A stretch of 34,467 nt of DNA from a virus: positions 1 to 34,467 of IMG/VR virus record IMGVR_UViG_3300025425_000076, one strand, 5' to 3'. Under the pieces are notes generated by a model. The model saw only the letters and a list, made by a program, of their open reading frames with translations. It was not told where the DNA came from and did not search any database. Made by a program: the position numbers and the translations under genes. Positions 15,048 to 20,528 of the stretch are shown piece by piece. How positions within the stretch are numbered: the stretch's first letter is position 1; every line of letters begins with the position of its first letter.

Positions 15048-15305
15048 ATGGCTAAAATATTTGAATTTCCTAAGCAATCTAAAGCTGAAAAGTTTATGGA
15101 TGATGTTAATCCAGAAAGTGTTGCCGATCATTTATTAGATAATAATCCTGATCTTAATCCTAGAATTGTATCTGCAATGTCTTTGGCTATGGTGTACGCA
15201 GTTTACCTTTCTATGGTATGTGAAGAAGAGGATTTAGACACTAAAGAGTTATTTGAAACAACTGAATCTAACTGGCCTTTTCCTGATGAAGAAAACATCC
15301 ATTAA
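15048..15305 (+). CDS. Small acidic hypothetical protein
   Basis: An 85 aa protein 17 bases after the HNH gene. It is acidic, with a helix-rich middle (AMSLAMVYAVYLSMVCEEEDL, about 44-65) that is moderately hydrophobic but followed by acidic residues, so probably not a membrane segment. It ends WPFPDEENIH. No family recognised. The next gene starts 20 bases inside its end, so the two are probably cotranslated as part of the rightward island. Confidence 0.6.
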   Translation: MAKIFEFPKQSKAEKFMDDVNPESVADHLLDNNPDLNPRIVSAMSLAMVYAVYLSMVCEEEDLDTKELFETTESNWPFPDEENIH

Positions 15306-15546
15306 GAAGTTTAAATTTAATTATAAAAAAATACATTTATCTTGGTATGATGCTAAATCAGATTCAGGTTGGTTAACTATGACTCAAATGAAAAATCACA
15401 AACCTGCTATATGCCATACACAAGGATGGGTATTTGAAAATAATTCTAAATTTATTAAAATATTTGGTACATACACTATAGATGAAGAAGATCAGTCTAT
15501 AGACTTTGGTGAAATAATTTGCGTACCAAAAATTTGGATTGTTTAA
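15286..15546 (+). CDS. Small beta-rich hypothetical protein
   Basis: The chosen ATG at 15286 gives 86 residues (MKKTSIKKFKFN); the open frame reaches 15253, but that would deepen the overlap with the gene before. The pattern LSWYDAKSDSGWLTM, then PAICHTQGWVFENN, and a C-terminal ICVPKIWIV recalls short phage proteins with W.DA...GW...T.GW and a terminal PK strand. Function unknown. It ends in GTTTAAAC, where its stop and the stop of the opposing gene overlap. Confidence 0.65.
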   Translation: MKKTSIKKFKFNYKKIHLSWYDAKSDSGWLTMTQMKNHKPAICHTQGWVFENNSKFIKIFGTYTIDEEDQSIDFGEIICVPKIWIV

Positions 15547-15809
15547 ACAGTATATTTATCTATTAATTCTGTTTTAAATGGATCCGTTGGCTGATCGTCT
15601 ACAGGCTCACACCCTTCTATAGTTGCTATATCTTTTTTAGTTTCTTGAATAACTTCTTTTACTTTGTCTTTAGCTTCTTCCAAGTCAGCAGTAAGATTAG
15701 GAAAATTTCCTGGGTATATACCATACAAGTATAGATCATTTATAGCTGCAGATATTCTTGATAACCCTTGGTATCTTCTTCTTAGTCTTGCTATTTTACT
15801 GTCATCCAT
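15543..15809 (-). CDS. Hypothetical helical early protein
   Basis: An 88 aa protein with AAGGAG ahead of its start. It has an N-terminal basic helix (KIARLRRRYQGLSRISAAINDLY), then a GIYPGNFPNLTADLEEAKDKVKEVIQET segment and an acidic end. No membrane segment or known motif is visible. Its stop overlaps the rightward gene's stop by four bases. It is the last gene of the leftward stretch on the right side of the HNH island. Confidence 0.6.
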   Translation of the reverse strand: MDDSKIARLRRRYQGLSRISAAINDLYLYGIYPGNFPNLTADLEEAKDKVKEVIQETKKDIATIEGCEPVDDQPTDPFKTELIDKYTV

Positions 15810-15811
15810 AA

Positions 15812-15982
15812 CTACTCCTTTGTTTTTTTAGTTTTTTTAGGTGTTTCCATTTCTTTATCGTAATTATTTATTTGTTCTAAGTATTTTACTTGATCTTTTA
15901 ATTGCTGTATTTCTTTTTTTAACGTATGTTTTTCATTAAGCAATTTGTTTATATTAACTTGTAAAAACTTTTCTCTGCTCAT
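15812..15982 (-). CDS. 56 aa Lys-rich coiled-coil protein
   Basis: This short frame has an AAAGGAG site before its ATG, and the next gene's AAGGAG site overlaps its stop. Residues about 8-40 look like a coiled coil (VNINKLLNEKHTLKKEIQQLKDQVKYLEQI), followed by a basic Lys/Thr tail (TPKKTKKTKE). It may dimerise or bind nucleic acid through the tail. The ribosome site and good gene spacing argue that it is real. Function unknown. Confidence 0.62.
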   Translation of the reverse strand: MSREKFLQVNINKLLNEKHTLKKEIQQLKDQVKYLEQINNYDKEMETPKKTKKTKE

Positions 15983-16003
15983 TTCATTCTCCTTTGTTAT
16001 TGT

Positions 16004-16222
16004 TTATTCCCAATTGTTATCTTTCATCATTTTATATAACATTTTGGTTCTTATATCATCATTTACTTTTTTATTTGCTATAAAATCCTTATGAAACTCC
16101 TCATAAGTTGAATGATTGCTGTCATATATAGCATATACTTCTTCACCTAATGGTGTTTCTGGATCGCTATTGCCTTTGGCTAGTTTGTTTATTTCTGCTA
16201 TTCGTTTATCCTTCCAACTCAT
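16004..16222 (-). CDS. Small hypothetical early protein
   Basis: A 72 aa protein with AAAGGAGAACAT before its start. It opens with a basic helix (MSWKDKRIAEINKLAKG) and has a central EEVYAIYDSNHSTYEEFHKDF segment. It is charged and soluble in appearance, with no recognisable domain. Its ATG overlaps the stop of a 31 aa upstream frame (ATGA). Function unknown. Confidence 0.6.
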   Translation of the reverse strand: MSWKDKRIAEINKLAKGNSDPETPLGEEVYAIYDSNHSTYEEFHKDFIANKKVNDDIRTKMLYKMMKDNNWE

Positions 16223-16314
16223 ATGTTCTCCTTTTTGATTGTTGTGTTTCCGTATTCGTCTTTGTATATAACATAACTATGCTTACCATCCCAGTAATAT
16301 CCTACTATACTCAT
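16219..16314 (-). CDS. 31 aa peptide coupled to next gene
   Basis: The tiny frame MSIVGYYWDGKHSYVIYKDE... ends in ATGA overlap with the 72 aa gene. It is aromatic and beta-prone and has a possible AAGGG site upstream. The coupling suggests translation, but the gene is short enough to be chance. It could also act only to position ribosomes at the next start. No family recognised. Confidence 0.4.
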   Translation of the reverse strand: MSIVGYYWDGKHSYVIYKDEYGNTTIKKENI

Positions 16315-16344
16315 AGTTTACCATACCCTTGTTTCTCAAGTTTT

Positions 16345-16539
16345 TTAAACACTCTTCCTTGTTTTTTTCTGTGATTTACCAACCAAATCGGAAATTTTGA
16401 TTCCGTTTTTTTTTTTAGCTTCTTCATTTAGATACTCCCTTATTTGTTTGTATTCTTTAATTATGTTGCTTGGTTTATGACCTACAACTTCTTGTTCGAG
16501 GATTTGCTGCCACAAGGACAGCACATCATCAAACCTCAC
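16345..16539 (-). CDS. Small hypothetical early protein
   Basis: A 64 aa protein whose start overlaps the upstream stop by four bases. It is helical: VLSLWQQILEQEVVGHKPSNIIKEYKQIREYLNEEAKKK, then a basic end (KKTRKSV). The helical segments could be a small DNA-binding protein, but no helix-turn-helix is convincing. Function unknown. Confidence 0.55.
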   Translation of the reverse strand: MRFDDVLSLWQQILEQEVVGHKPSNIIKEYKQIREYLNEEAKKKNGIKISDLVGKSQKKTRKSV

Positions 16540-16718
16540 GATGGTTTTCTATGAGACACATCTGTAATTGTAACAAAATAATGTTTACCATTACGTTCAA
16601 AGCTAAAGTCTGCTTCTTCTTGAACTAAACTTTCTCCTTGTCCTATAATTTCAATTTCAGTATCATTTTCTGTTAATAAATAAGTAAAATAATCTCTCAT
16701 TTGGTTTATTTTATTCAT
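16536..16718 (-). CDS. Small hypothetical early protein
   Basis: A 60 aa protein with AGGAGAAAACA before its start. After an N-terminal helix it has strands (EIEIIGQGESL, ADFSFERNGKHYFVTITDV) that suggest a small beta sheet. No known motif was seen. The stop is coupled to the next gene. Function unknown. Confidence 0.55.
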   Translation of the reverse strand: MNKINQMRDYFTYLLTENDTEIEIIGQGESLVQEEADFSFERNGKHYFVTITDVSHRKPS

Positions 16719-16727
16719 TGTTTTCTC

Positions 16728-16886
16728 CTAGTTTAAATGTTTGCTTAGTTTTTTACGCACTAAATTTGCCCACTCAAAAAACTCTTTTATATAATTAGTG
16801 TTTTTAGTTCTTTTGGCTTCTAGTTCGTCCATAGCTTCTTTAGTTGCTGCACTCAATGCTTTTAATTGTTTATCTTGTTTATCCAT
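16728..16886 (-). CDS. 52 aa charged helical protein
   Basis: The frame starts at 16886 with GAAAGGACAG ahead of it and fills most of the gap before the 60 aa gene. It is almost all helix (KQDKQLKALSAATKEAMDEL, FFEWANLVRKKL) with a basic C-terminus. There is no membrane segment. It is the first gene after a 108-base gap holding an inverted repeat, so it may start a transcription unit. Function unknown. Confidence 0.58.
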   Translation of the reverse strand: MDKQDKQLKALSAATKEAMDELEAKRTKNTNYIKEFFEWANLVRKKLSKHLN

Positions 16887-16920
16887 CTGTCCTTTCTGTT
16901 GTTAGTGGGTATGATTTGGC

Positions 16921-16950
16921 TGTACAAATGTTCGAAATGATCGTTGTACA
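16921..16950. promoter_or_regulatory. Inverted repeat, possible operator or hairpin
   Basis: TGTACAA (16921-16927) and TTGTACA (16944-16950) are perfect inverted copies 16 bases apart, with TTCGAA in the middle, giving a 30-bp site. It lies in the 108-base gap between the DUF932 gene and the next leftward gene. On the leftward strand TTGTAC followed 17 bases later by TAACAA could be a weak promoter. Another short inverted pair, GTATT/AATAC, lies nearby near 16970-16985. Operator, attenuator and promoter are all possible. Confidence 0.5.
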
Positions 16951-16994
16951 TTTAAGATTACTTAACTAGTATTACACTTAATACACCAAATTAT

Positions 16995-17894
16995 TTACGC
17001 TGCCATTGCTAACCAGTAATTACTGTTTAACATATTGGCAACTTGTTGTTCTCTTTTTCTTTTTACAAGTTCTCTACTTCCTCTTGTAATCGGGTGAGAA
17101 GACCATTCAGTAGCAGCTTGATATACTGCAAACAGGTTACTGCCATAGCTATGACGATACTTATCCCATAGATTGCCCAATATAATAACTGTGCGATCAT
17201 TGAAAGAATCGGTATCAAATACTCTGCTGATTCTGGCCAATGTTTTCTTAAATAGATGCTCAACTTCAACATTAGTTACCTTCCTTTGTATTTGTTTAAA
17301 TAGTTCTTCACCCAACTCATTTTGGGCTTCTAAACCATCTTTAAACATTTTTACTGAATAATCAGTATCTTTATTTGTACTATGTCTATTATATACATTG
17401 AATGACCAGGTAGGTCTTACCATACCATTCATACATAATACGTACACAGATCCAAATATTATTTGCTCTGCCCACGTTGAATCGTAACTTGCGTAGATTC
17501 TTAAGTGGGGTACTGTCTTTTCTTTATAGTTATCTTTGACTGGTATACCCTTATCCCAAAAATAAACATCTCGTTTAAATTTGGATCCGCTAGGATTAGT
17601 CCAGTCATTTACTGTTACATTTTCAGTAAGGATTCCGCCATTAGCTTCAATCATTGCTGAATTTACTTTAGTAACTAAGTCATTATACTTTCTTACATTG
17701 TATCTTGGGGATACGACCCCTAGACACTCTTTGTTATCATCTCTTATCAACGCATATCTTTTAGGTATTTGTTGCATTTCTACATCACCACCTATTGCTT
17801 TTTCGAAATAGACTGGTTGTTTAATGACATTGAAATTTGCTTTCTCACTCAATGGCATTATGTTGTCTGCTTTTGTTATGTTTTCTAGGTTCAT
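16995..17894 (-). CDS. DUF932 family protein
   Basis: The start at 17894 (MNLENITKADN) has CAGGAG at good spacing and gives 299 residues; the frame is open 15 residues further upstream, but that would run into the neighbouring gene. DUF932 features are visible: MPLSEKANF near the N-terminus, YALIRDDNKECLGVVSPRYNVRKYND (about 44-69), a beta-rich middle, VYVLCMNGMV, and a C-terminal NLFAVYQAATEWSSH. The family is common in phages and plasmids; its molecular role is not known to me. As the largest leftward gene it may have a central early function. Confidence 0.87.
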   Translation of the reverse strand: MNLENITKADNIMPLSEKANFNVIKQPVYFEKAIGGDVEMQQIPKRYALIRDDNKECLGVVSPRYNVRKYNDLVTKVNSAMIEANGGILTENVTVNDWTNPSGSKFKRDVYFWDKGIPVKDNYKEKTVPHLRIYASYDSTWAEQIIFGSVYVLCMNGMVRPTWSFNVYNRHSTNKDTDYSVKMFKDGLEAQNELGEELFKQIQRKVTNVEVEHLFKKTLARISRVFDTDSFNDRTVIILGNLWDKYRHSYGSNLFAVYQAATEWSSHPITRGSRELVKRKREQQVANMLNSNYWLAMAA

Positions 17895-17910
17895 ATTGTT
17901 CTCCTGTTGG

Positions 17911-18288
17911 TTAAAGTTCTGCTTTAAAGTCGCATTCACCTGTTTTTTCTACACACTCTAGAATTTGTTGTCCAAGTTTTAACCTGGCATACCACTCTAT
18001 AACGTGAGATTCTTGATCTTTGCTTAAACCGATTTGATCGTTAAGCATTTGATCATTGTACATATTGTTATCTTTAAAGAACTTATCTAGTTTGTTTTTC
18101 CATTTACCTAAATTTAATAAACAATCCTCTATACCCTCTTTAATATCTGGCAAATGAGTTTCATCATAATGATAATATAAATAATCATTTGGCTCTACTC
18201 CATTTACACCAAAGTAATCTGCATCGTTACTGCTTTGTACAGCAAACCAGAATTTACCTTCTATATCACCTTCGTAATATCTTCCCAT
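17911..18288 (-). CDS. Conserved early phage protein (MGRYYEGDIEGKFWF type)
   Basis: A 125 aa protein with AAAGGAGAACATT before its ATG. The opening MGRYYEGDIEGKFWFAVQSS is very close to a conserved opening I recognise from phage proteins found beside DUF932 genes. An acidic middle (YHYDETHLPDIKEGIEDCL) and a helical end follow. It lies 16 bases upstream of the DUF932 gene, so the two are probably cotranscribed and may act together. Function unknown. A structured hairpin precedes its ribosome site. Confidence 0.72.
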   Translation of the reverse strand: MGRYYEGDIEGKFWFAVQSSNDADYFGVNGVEPNDYLYYHYDETHLPDIKEGIEDCLLNLGKWKNKLDKFFKDNNMYNDQMLNDQIGLSKDQESHVIEWYARLKLGQQILECVEKTGECDFKAEL

Positions 18289-18304
18289 AATGTTCTCCTT
18301 TTGT

Positions 18305-18344
18305 TTGGGTAGTCACCTACTTGTAGGTACGGGCAACTACCCAA
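18305..18344 (-). promoter_or_regulatory. Two-level hairpin upstream of a ribosome site
   Basis: Outer arms TTGGGTAGT (18305-18313) and ACTACCCAA (18336-18344) pair over nine bases. Nested inside, ACCTAC (18315-18320) and GTAGGT (18323-18328) form a second stem with a two-base gap. Read leftward it ends four bases before the AAAAGGAG of the 125 aa gene. No T run follows, so a leader structure or processing site is likelier than a terminator. Confidence 0.65.
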
Positions 18345-18353
18345 TATTGTTAT

Positions 18354-18632
18354 TTAGCTATTTGCTACTTGTTTAGCTTCTGTTCTAACAGCAGACATTT
18401 TTAACATATTGTCTGGAGTTAATTTTTCTTTCTGTGCTTCATCCATTCTTGAACATACTCTGATGAACAGTGAAGTTGCAGAAGTTTTTTGTCCCATAGG
18501 GTCTAACTTAGATAGAACCTCGTTAGTCTTAATTGATTGATGACATCTTGCTAATAAAGATGCATAATAATCACACATAAGACCATACTTATCATTGATT
18601 CTATCTTTTTGAGGCTTTCTTGGTTCTGTCAT
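18354..18632 (-). CDS. Hypothetical early protein
   Basis: A 92 aa protein with AAAAGGAGAAG before its start. It is helical and basic at the N-terminus (TEPRKPQKDRINDKYGLMCDYYASLLARC), with a C-terminal MSAVRTEAKQVANS. Two or three cysteines are scattered without a zinc pattern. No family recognised. A structured gap separates it from the downstream gene. Confidence 0.6.
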   Translation of the reverse strand: MTEPRKPQKDRINDKYGLMCDYYASLLARCHQSIKTNEVLSKLDPMGQKTSATSLFIRVCSRMDEAQKEKLTPDNMLKMSAVRTEAKQVANS

Positions 18633-18779
18633 TTACTTCTCCTTTTTTTTGATTTCGAATGGCATTTCTAACTCTTGAGGTACTTTATCCTCAATAGCTT
18701 TATACACTCCAATAGCCACTCTTATTGGAAATGTAATTGTTTTCACAATATGGTTACCTATGTTTTCTATACGTTTCAT
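18633..18779 (-). CDS. 48 aa small protein with hydrophobic middle
   Basis: The frame is preceded by AAGGAGTCAG, and the next gene's ribosome site lies at its stop. The peptide has a moderately hydrophobic middle (IVKTITFPIRVAIGVYKAI) and a basic end (KKKEK). The middle could associate with a membrane or be an amphipathic helix. It overlaps the upstream gene by 26 bases. Ribosome-site quality supports translation; function unknown. Confidence 0.6.
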   Translation of the reverse strand: MKRIENIGNHIVKTITFPIRVAIGVYKAIEDKVPQELEMPFEIKKKEK

Positions 18780-18942
18780 CTGACTCCTTCATTTGTTTAT
18801 ATTTGTTAGTTACTTTACGATACTTAATCGCAAACTCTTTTGTACCCGCAGGTGGATCAACATCTTCTGTTAACCAGTTCCATGATGATCTTATAAGATA
18901 CCCCCCTAGGGTATATCCTACGAATTTAGCTACGTTCCACAT
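18754..18942 (-). CDS. Small early protein (62 aa)
   Basis: I place the start at 18942 (MWNVAKFVGYTLGGYLIRSSW), which has GTGAGGAT at good spacing; the open frame reaches 19005, deep inside the XRE gene. The N-terminal helix is amphipathic or weakly hydrophobic with glycines; the C-terminal half is charged (KYRKVTNKYKQMKESDETYRKHR). It overlaps the end of the XRE gene by 17 bases. Function unknown. Confidence 0.55.
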   Translation of the reverse strand: MWNVAKFVGYTLGGYLIRSSWNWLTEDVDPPAGTKEFAIKYRKVTNKYKQMKESDETYRKHR

Positions 18943-19210
18943 TATCCTCACTTTCTTGCTGTATGTTTTGCTCACTTGGGAGCTGAACATCAGCATATAG
19001 TTCATCTAAATATGAAAACTTTATATCTAATTTCTTAAATAAATGGATTAATTTAGGCAAACTAATTTTATTTATTGAGTTCTCATACTTCTGTATTTGT
19101 TGAAATGTACACCCTAATTCGTTACCCACTTGACTCTGTGTGAAGCCTTTTGAGTATCTCTTCTTCCGTATCAGCGTGCCTATTCTCAGTAATATTTCTT
19201 TTTCGTTCAT
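18926..19210 (-). CDS. XRE-family helix-turn-helix regulator
   Basis: A 94 aa protein with AAAGGAG before its start. Residues about 8-65 form a full Cro/C1-type domain: IGTLIRKKRYSKGFTQSQVGNELGCTFQQIQKYENS, then ISLPKLIHLFKKLDI. The recognition helix is likely TFQQIQKYE. The C-terminus is acidic and lacks a peptidase or dimerisation domain. It probably controls phage promoters, perhaps at the palindromes near 14,593-14,632 or 20,703-20,726; that target is inference. No integrase is present, so a lytic timing switch is likelier than a lysogeny repressor. Confidence 0.88.
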   Translation of the reverse strand: MNEKEILLRIGTLIRKKRYSKGFTQSQVGNELGCTFQQIQKYENSINKISLPKLIHLFKKLDIKFSYLDELYADVQLPSEQNIQQESEDNVERS

Positions 19211-19520
19211 AGTTTTCTTTCTCCTTTCCGAATAGTTTCTTTAAAACAACTAGTTCACGCTTGTCTGAACTGGATTGTTTGGTTATTACTCTAATAGTAT
19301 TACGATGTTTATGTGTGCTATTAAGTCTAACAACACATATATACCCTTCCTTTGGGTAGGTTATTTCTTGGTATTTGGTGGTTTCGATATAATTTCGCCA
19401 CCACCATACCCTCTCTAGTTTTATGAACCCAGTAAACTCAAGTCCGTATATTAGACTTAGAGACTTTGATAGACTTATTCTCCTTTTCGAGAATTTCTGC
19501 TTGTATTTTATTAGATACAT
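19122..19520 (-). CDS. Uncertain open frame upstream of the XRE gene
   Basis: The 132-residue frame has only one ATG, at its far end, where it overlaps the previous gene by 83 bases; the other end overlaps the XRE gene by 89 bases. The middle (EGYICVVRLNSTHKHRNTIRVITKQ, then RELVVLKKLFGKEKE) looks protein-like, but I see no credible internal start with a ribosome site. It may be a real gene using an odd start, or 227 bases of structured leader. The hairpin at 19,370-19,410 favours a regulatory reading. Confidence 0.33.
   Translation of the reverse strand: MYLIKYKQKFSKRRISLSKSLSLIYGLEFTGFIKLERVWWWRNYIETTKYQEITYPKEGYICVVRLNSTHKHRNTIRVITKQSSSDKRELVVLKKLFGKEKENYERKRNITENRHADTEEEILKRLHTESSG
19370..19410 (-). 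promoter_or_regulatory. Bulged hairpin upstream of the XRE gene
   Basis: GGTAT and GGTGG (19370-19374 and 19377-19381, with a TT bulge) pair with CCACCATACC (19401-19410), giving ten base pairs around a 19-base loop. A second small hairpin, TACCC (19342-19346) with GGGTA (19354-19358), lies next to it on the XRE side. Both fall in the only part of the leftward unit lacking a secure gene, which suggests leader control of the regulator. Structure is inferred by eye. Confidence 0.5.
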
Positions 19521-19629
19521 TTTTCTCCACCCATCGTTGTAGTTGTGTGTATAGATGATACTTAAGTTTCTTATCCTTAAAGTTATCTACCATTTTTAAT
19601 AGTTCTACTGCTCTAGTACTTGCTTTCAT
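19438..19629 (-). CDS. Small basic early protein
   Basis: A 63 aa protein with GGGAG before its start, which lies 17 bases inside the upstream gene. Helices dominate (TRAVELLKMVDNFKDKKLKYHLYTQLQRWVEKNV), followed by a basic tail (ENKSIKVSKSNIRT). No known domain was seen. The charge pattern would suit nucleic-acid or protein binding. Function unknown. Confidence 0.6.
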   Translation of the reverse strand: MKASTRAVELLKMVDNFKDKKLKYHLYTQLQRWVEKNVSNKIQAEILEKENKSIKVSKSNIRT

Positions 19630-19771
19630 GATACTCCCTTCCTAGTTCATATAGTTTGTTTTCTGTTTCTGTTATTCTTTTTTCTAGATTAATAGACATA
19701 TTTACGTTTTCTTCTACTTGTCTATATAGATCATCTACTCTATCTATTAATACTTTCATGTCGTCTTTCAT
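19613..19771 (-). CDS. 52 aa coiled-coil protein
   Basis: The frame is preceded by AAGGATAGAG and overlaps the next gene by 17 bases. Almost the whole peptide is a heptad-like helix (MKVLIDRVDDLYRQVEENV, LEKRITETENKLYEL), so it probably forms a coiled coil. No membrane segment or motif is visible. It sits among other small early proteins. Function unknown. Confidence 0.6.
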   Translation of the reverse strand: MKDDMKVLIDRVDDLYRQVEENVNMSINLEKRITETENKLYELGREYHESKY

Positions 19772-19799
19772 ACTCTATCCTTTCAGTTAAGCAATTGGC

Positions 19800-19988
19800 T
19801 CACTTGTTGTGCCTATTGCGATACTCTTTGTTTCTGTCGTCTATGTATCTATTGCCATCTTCGGCTAACTCACAAGCTATGCCTAGAATTGCACCAGCTA
19901 ATATAACTATACCTATAGTTACATCTACAAATATCAGTGCCACTACCCCTATAGGTAGTAGCAACACGAAGTGTCCAAAGTCTGTCAT
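19800..19988 (-). CDS. Small membrane protein
   Basis: A 62 aa protein with AAGGAT upstream. Residues about 6-40 are strongly hydrophobic and may cross the membrane once or twice (HFVLLLPIGVVALIFVDV, then IGIVILAGAILGIACELA). The tail is charged (DGNRYIDDRNKEYRNRHNK). It starts one base before the end of the 40 aa membrane gene upstream, making a membrane-protein pair. It may alter the host membrane early in infection; that is inference. Confidence 0.62.
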   Translation of the reverse strand: MTDFGHFVLLLPIGVVALIFVDVTIGIVILAGAILGIACELAEDGNRYIDDRNKEYRNRHNK

Positions 19989-19989
19989 A

Positions 19990-20112
19990 TTATTTATCCT
20001 TATCTTTAGTTAAGTCATAGACGATTTTTCCGCCTATCAACAGTCCTGCTATTATTCCTATTACCTTTATCCCTAGGTATATAGCTACTAACACTAATAC
20101 TACATCTAACAT
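19990..20112 (-). CDS. 40 aa membrane peptide
   Basis: The frame has AAAGGAG ahead of its ATG and ends directly before the next membrane-protein gene. It has two short hydrophobic stretches (MLDVVLVLVAIYLGI and VIGIIAGLLIGGKIV) with small-residue spacing, then a charged tail (DLTKDKDK). The ribosome site and hydrophobic design support a real gene. Function unknown. Confidence 0.6.
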   Translation of the reverse strand: MLDVVLVLVAIYLGIKVIGIIAGLLIGGKIVYDLTKDKDK

Positions 20113-20130
20113 ATCATTCTCCTTTATTGG

Positions 20131-20181
20131 TTAAACTATACTGTTTATTATGGTTATTATAATTAACTCTAACCAAGTCAT
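20131..20181 (-). CDS. 16 aa hydrophobic leader-like peptide
   Basis: The frame MTWLELIIITIINSIV begins in ATGA overlap with the stop of the 51 aa gene and ends 18 bases before the 40 aa membrane gene. It is one short hydrophobic helix. Coupling makes translation possible, but its size leaves chance likely. It could serve as a leader for the following membrane genes. Confidence 0.28.
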   Translation of the reverse strand: MTWLELIIITIINSIV

Positions 20182-20333
20182 CTTCTCTTAAGATTCTTAT
20201 GATTAAGACCTAATCCCACTATCTTTCTAAACTTAACATCATGTGGATGCTTTCTTTTAGGTGGTAATGGTATCACTGGCATAGTACTAAATAAGTCTAA
20301 TTGTAGTACCTTTTCATATGTCTTTACGTTCAT
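20178..20333 (-). CDS. 51 aa basic protein, first gene of the leftward unit
   Basis: The frame starts at 20333 with AAAGGAGT at good spacing, just after the noncoding region. The peptide has a helix (VKTYEKVLQLDLFS), a proline-rich turn (PVIPLPPKRKHPHD) and a basic helix (FRKIVGLGLNHKNLKRR). As the first leftward gene it would be expressed earliest and may act on the host or on transcription. No family recognised. Confidence 0.65.
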   Translation of the reverse strand: MNVKTYEKVLQLDLFSTMPVIPLPPKRKHPHDVKFRKIVGLGLNHKNLKRR

Positions 20334-20396
20334 GGTATGTACTCCTTTCCTTATTGTTATTTATTATTAATCAAGTTCGGTTATCAGTTGAACCAA

Positions 20397-20416
20397 CTCC
20401 CTCATGTGTGAGGGGG
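20397..20416. promoter_or_regulatory. GC hairpin in the divergent control region
   Basis: CTCCCTCA (20397-20404) and TGAGGGGG (20409-20416) form eight pairs, one of them a wobble, around a TGTG loop. A small GGG/CCC pair follows at 20419-20428. Read leftward it would sit about 64 bases before the first leftward gene, as a leader structure. No T run follows on either strand. Confidence 0.55.
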
Positions 20417-20470
20417 GTGGGACAACCCAAACATATATATCCAGACTGTGTTGTGAATATATATATAATA

Positions 20471-20511
20471 GTTTACCGACTGCCTTACGCAGTCAGGCCA
20501 GTCGAGTAAAC
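20471..20511. repeat. Nested inverted repeats with alternative pairings
   Basis: GTTTAC (20471-20476) pairs with GTAAAC (20506-20511). Inside, GACTG (20478-20482) can pair with either of two CAGTC copies (20490-20494 or 20499-20503). A further GACTG lies at 20444-20448. The duplicated arms allow at least two exclusive folds, as RNA or as a cruciform. It follows a TA-rich run. Function unknown; it is not a tRNA. Confidence 0.5.
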
Positions 20512-20528
20512 CTAAGAGTGTAAGCAAC

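Noticed and set aside
15526-15537. CCAAAAATTTGG as a bidirectional terminator at the convergent junction
   Set aside because: The stem is only five pairs with a two-base loop, AT-rich and inside a coding end; too weak to call.
18926-19210. XRE gene as a toxin-antitoxin antitoxin
   Set aside because: Neighbouring small proteins show no toxin motif, and the gene lies in a continuous early unit.
20471-20511. Possible tRNA or tRNA-like element
   Set aside because: Outer arms recall an acceptor stem, but the element is only about 41 bases and lacks D and T arms and an anticodon loop.
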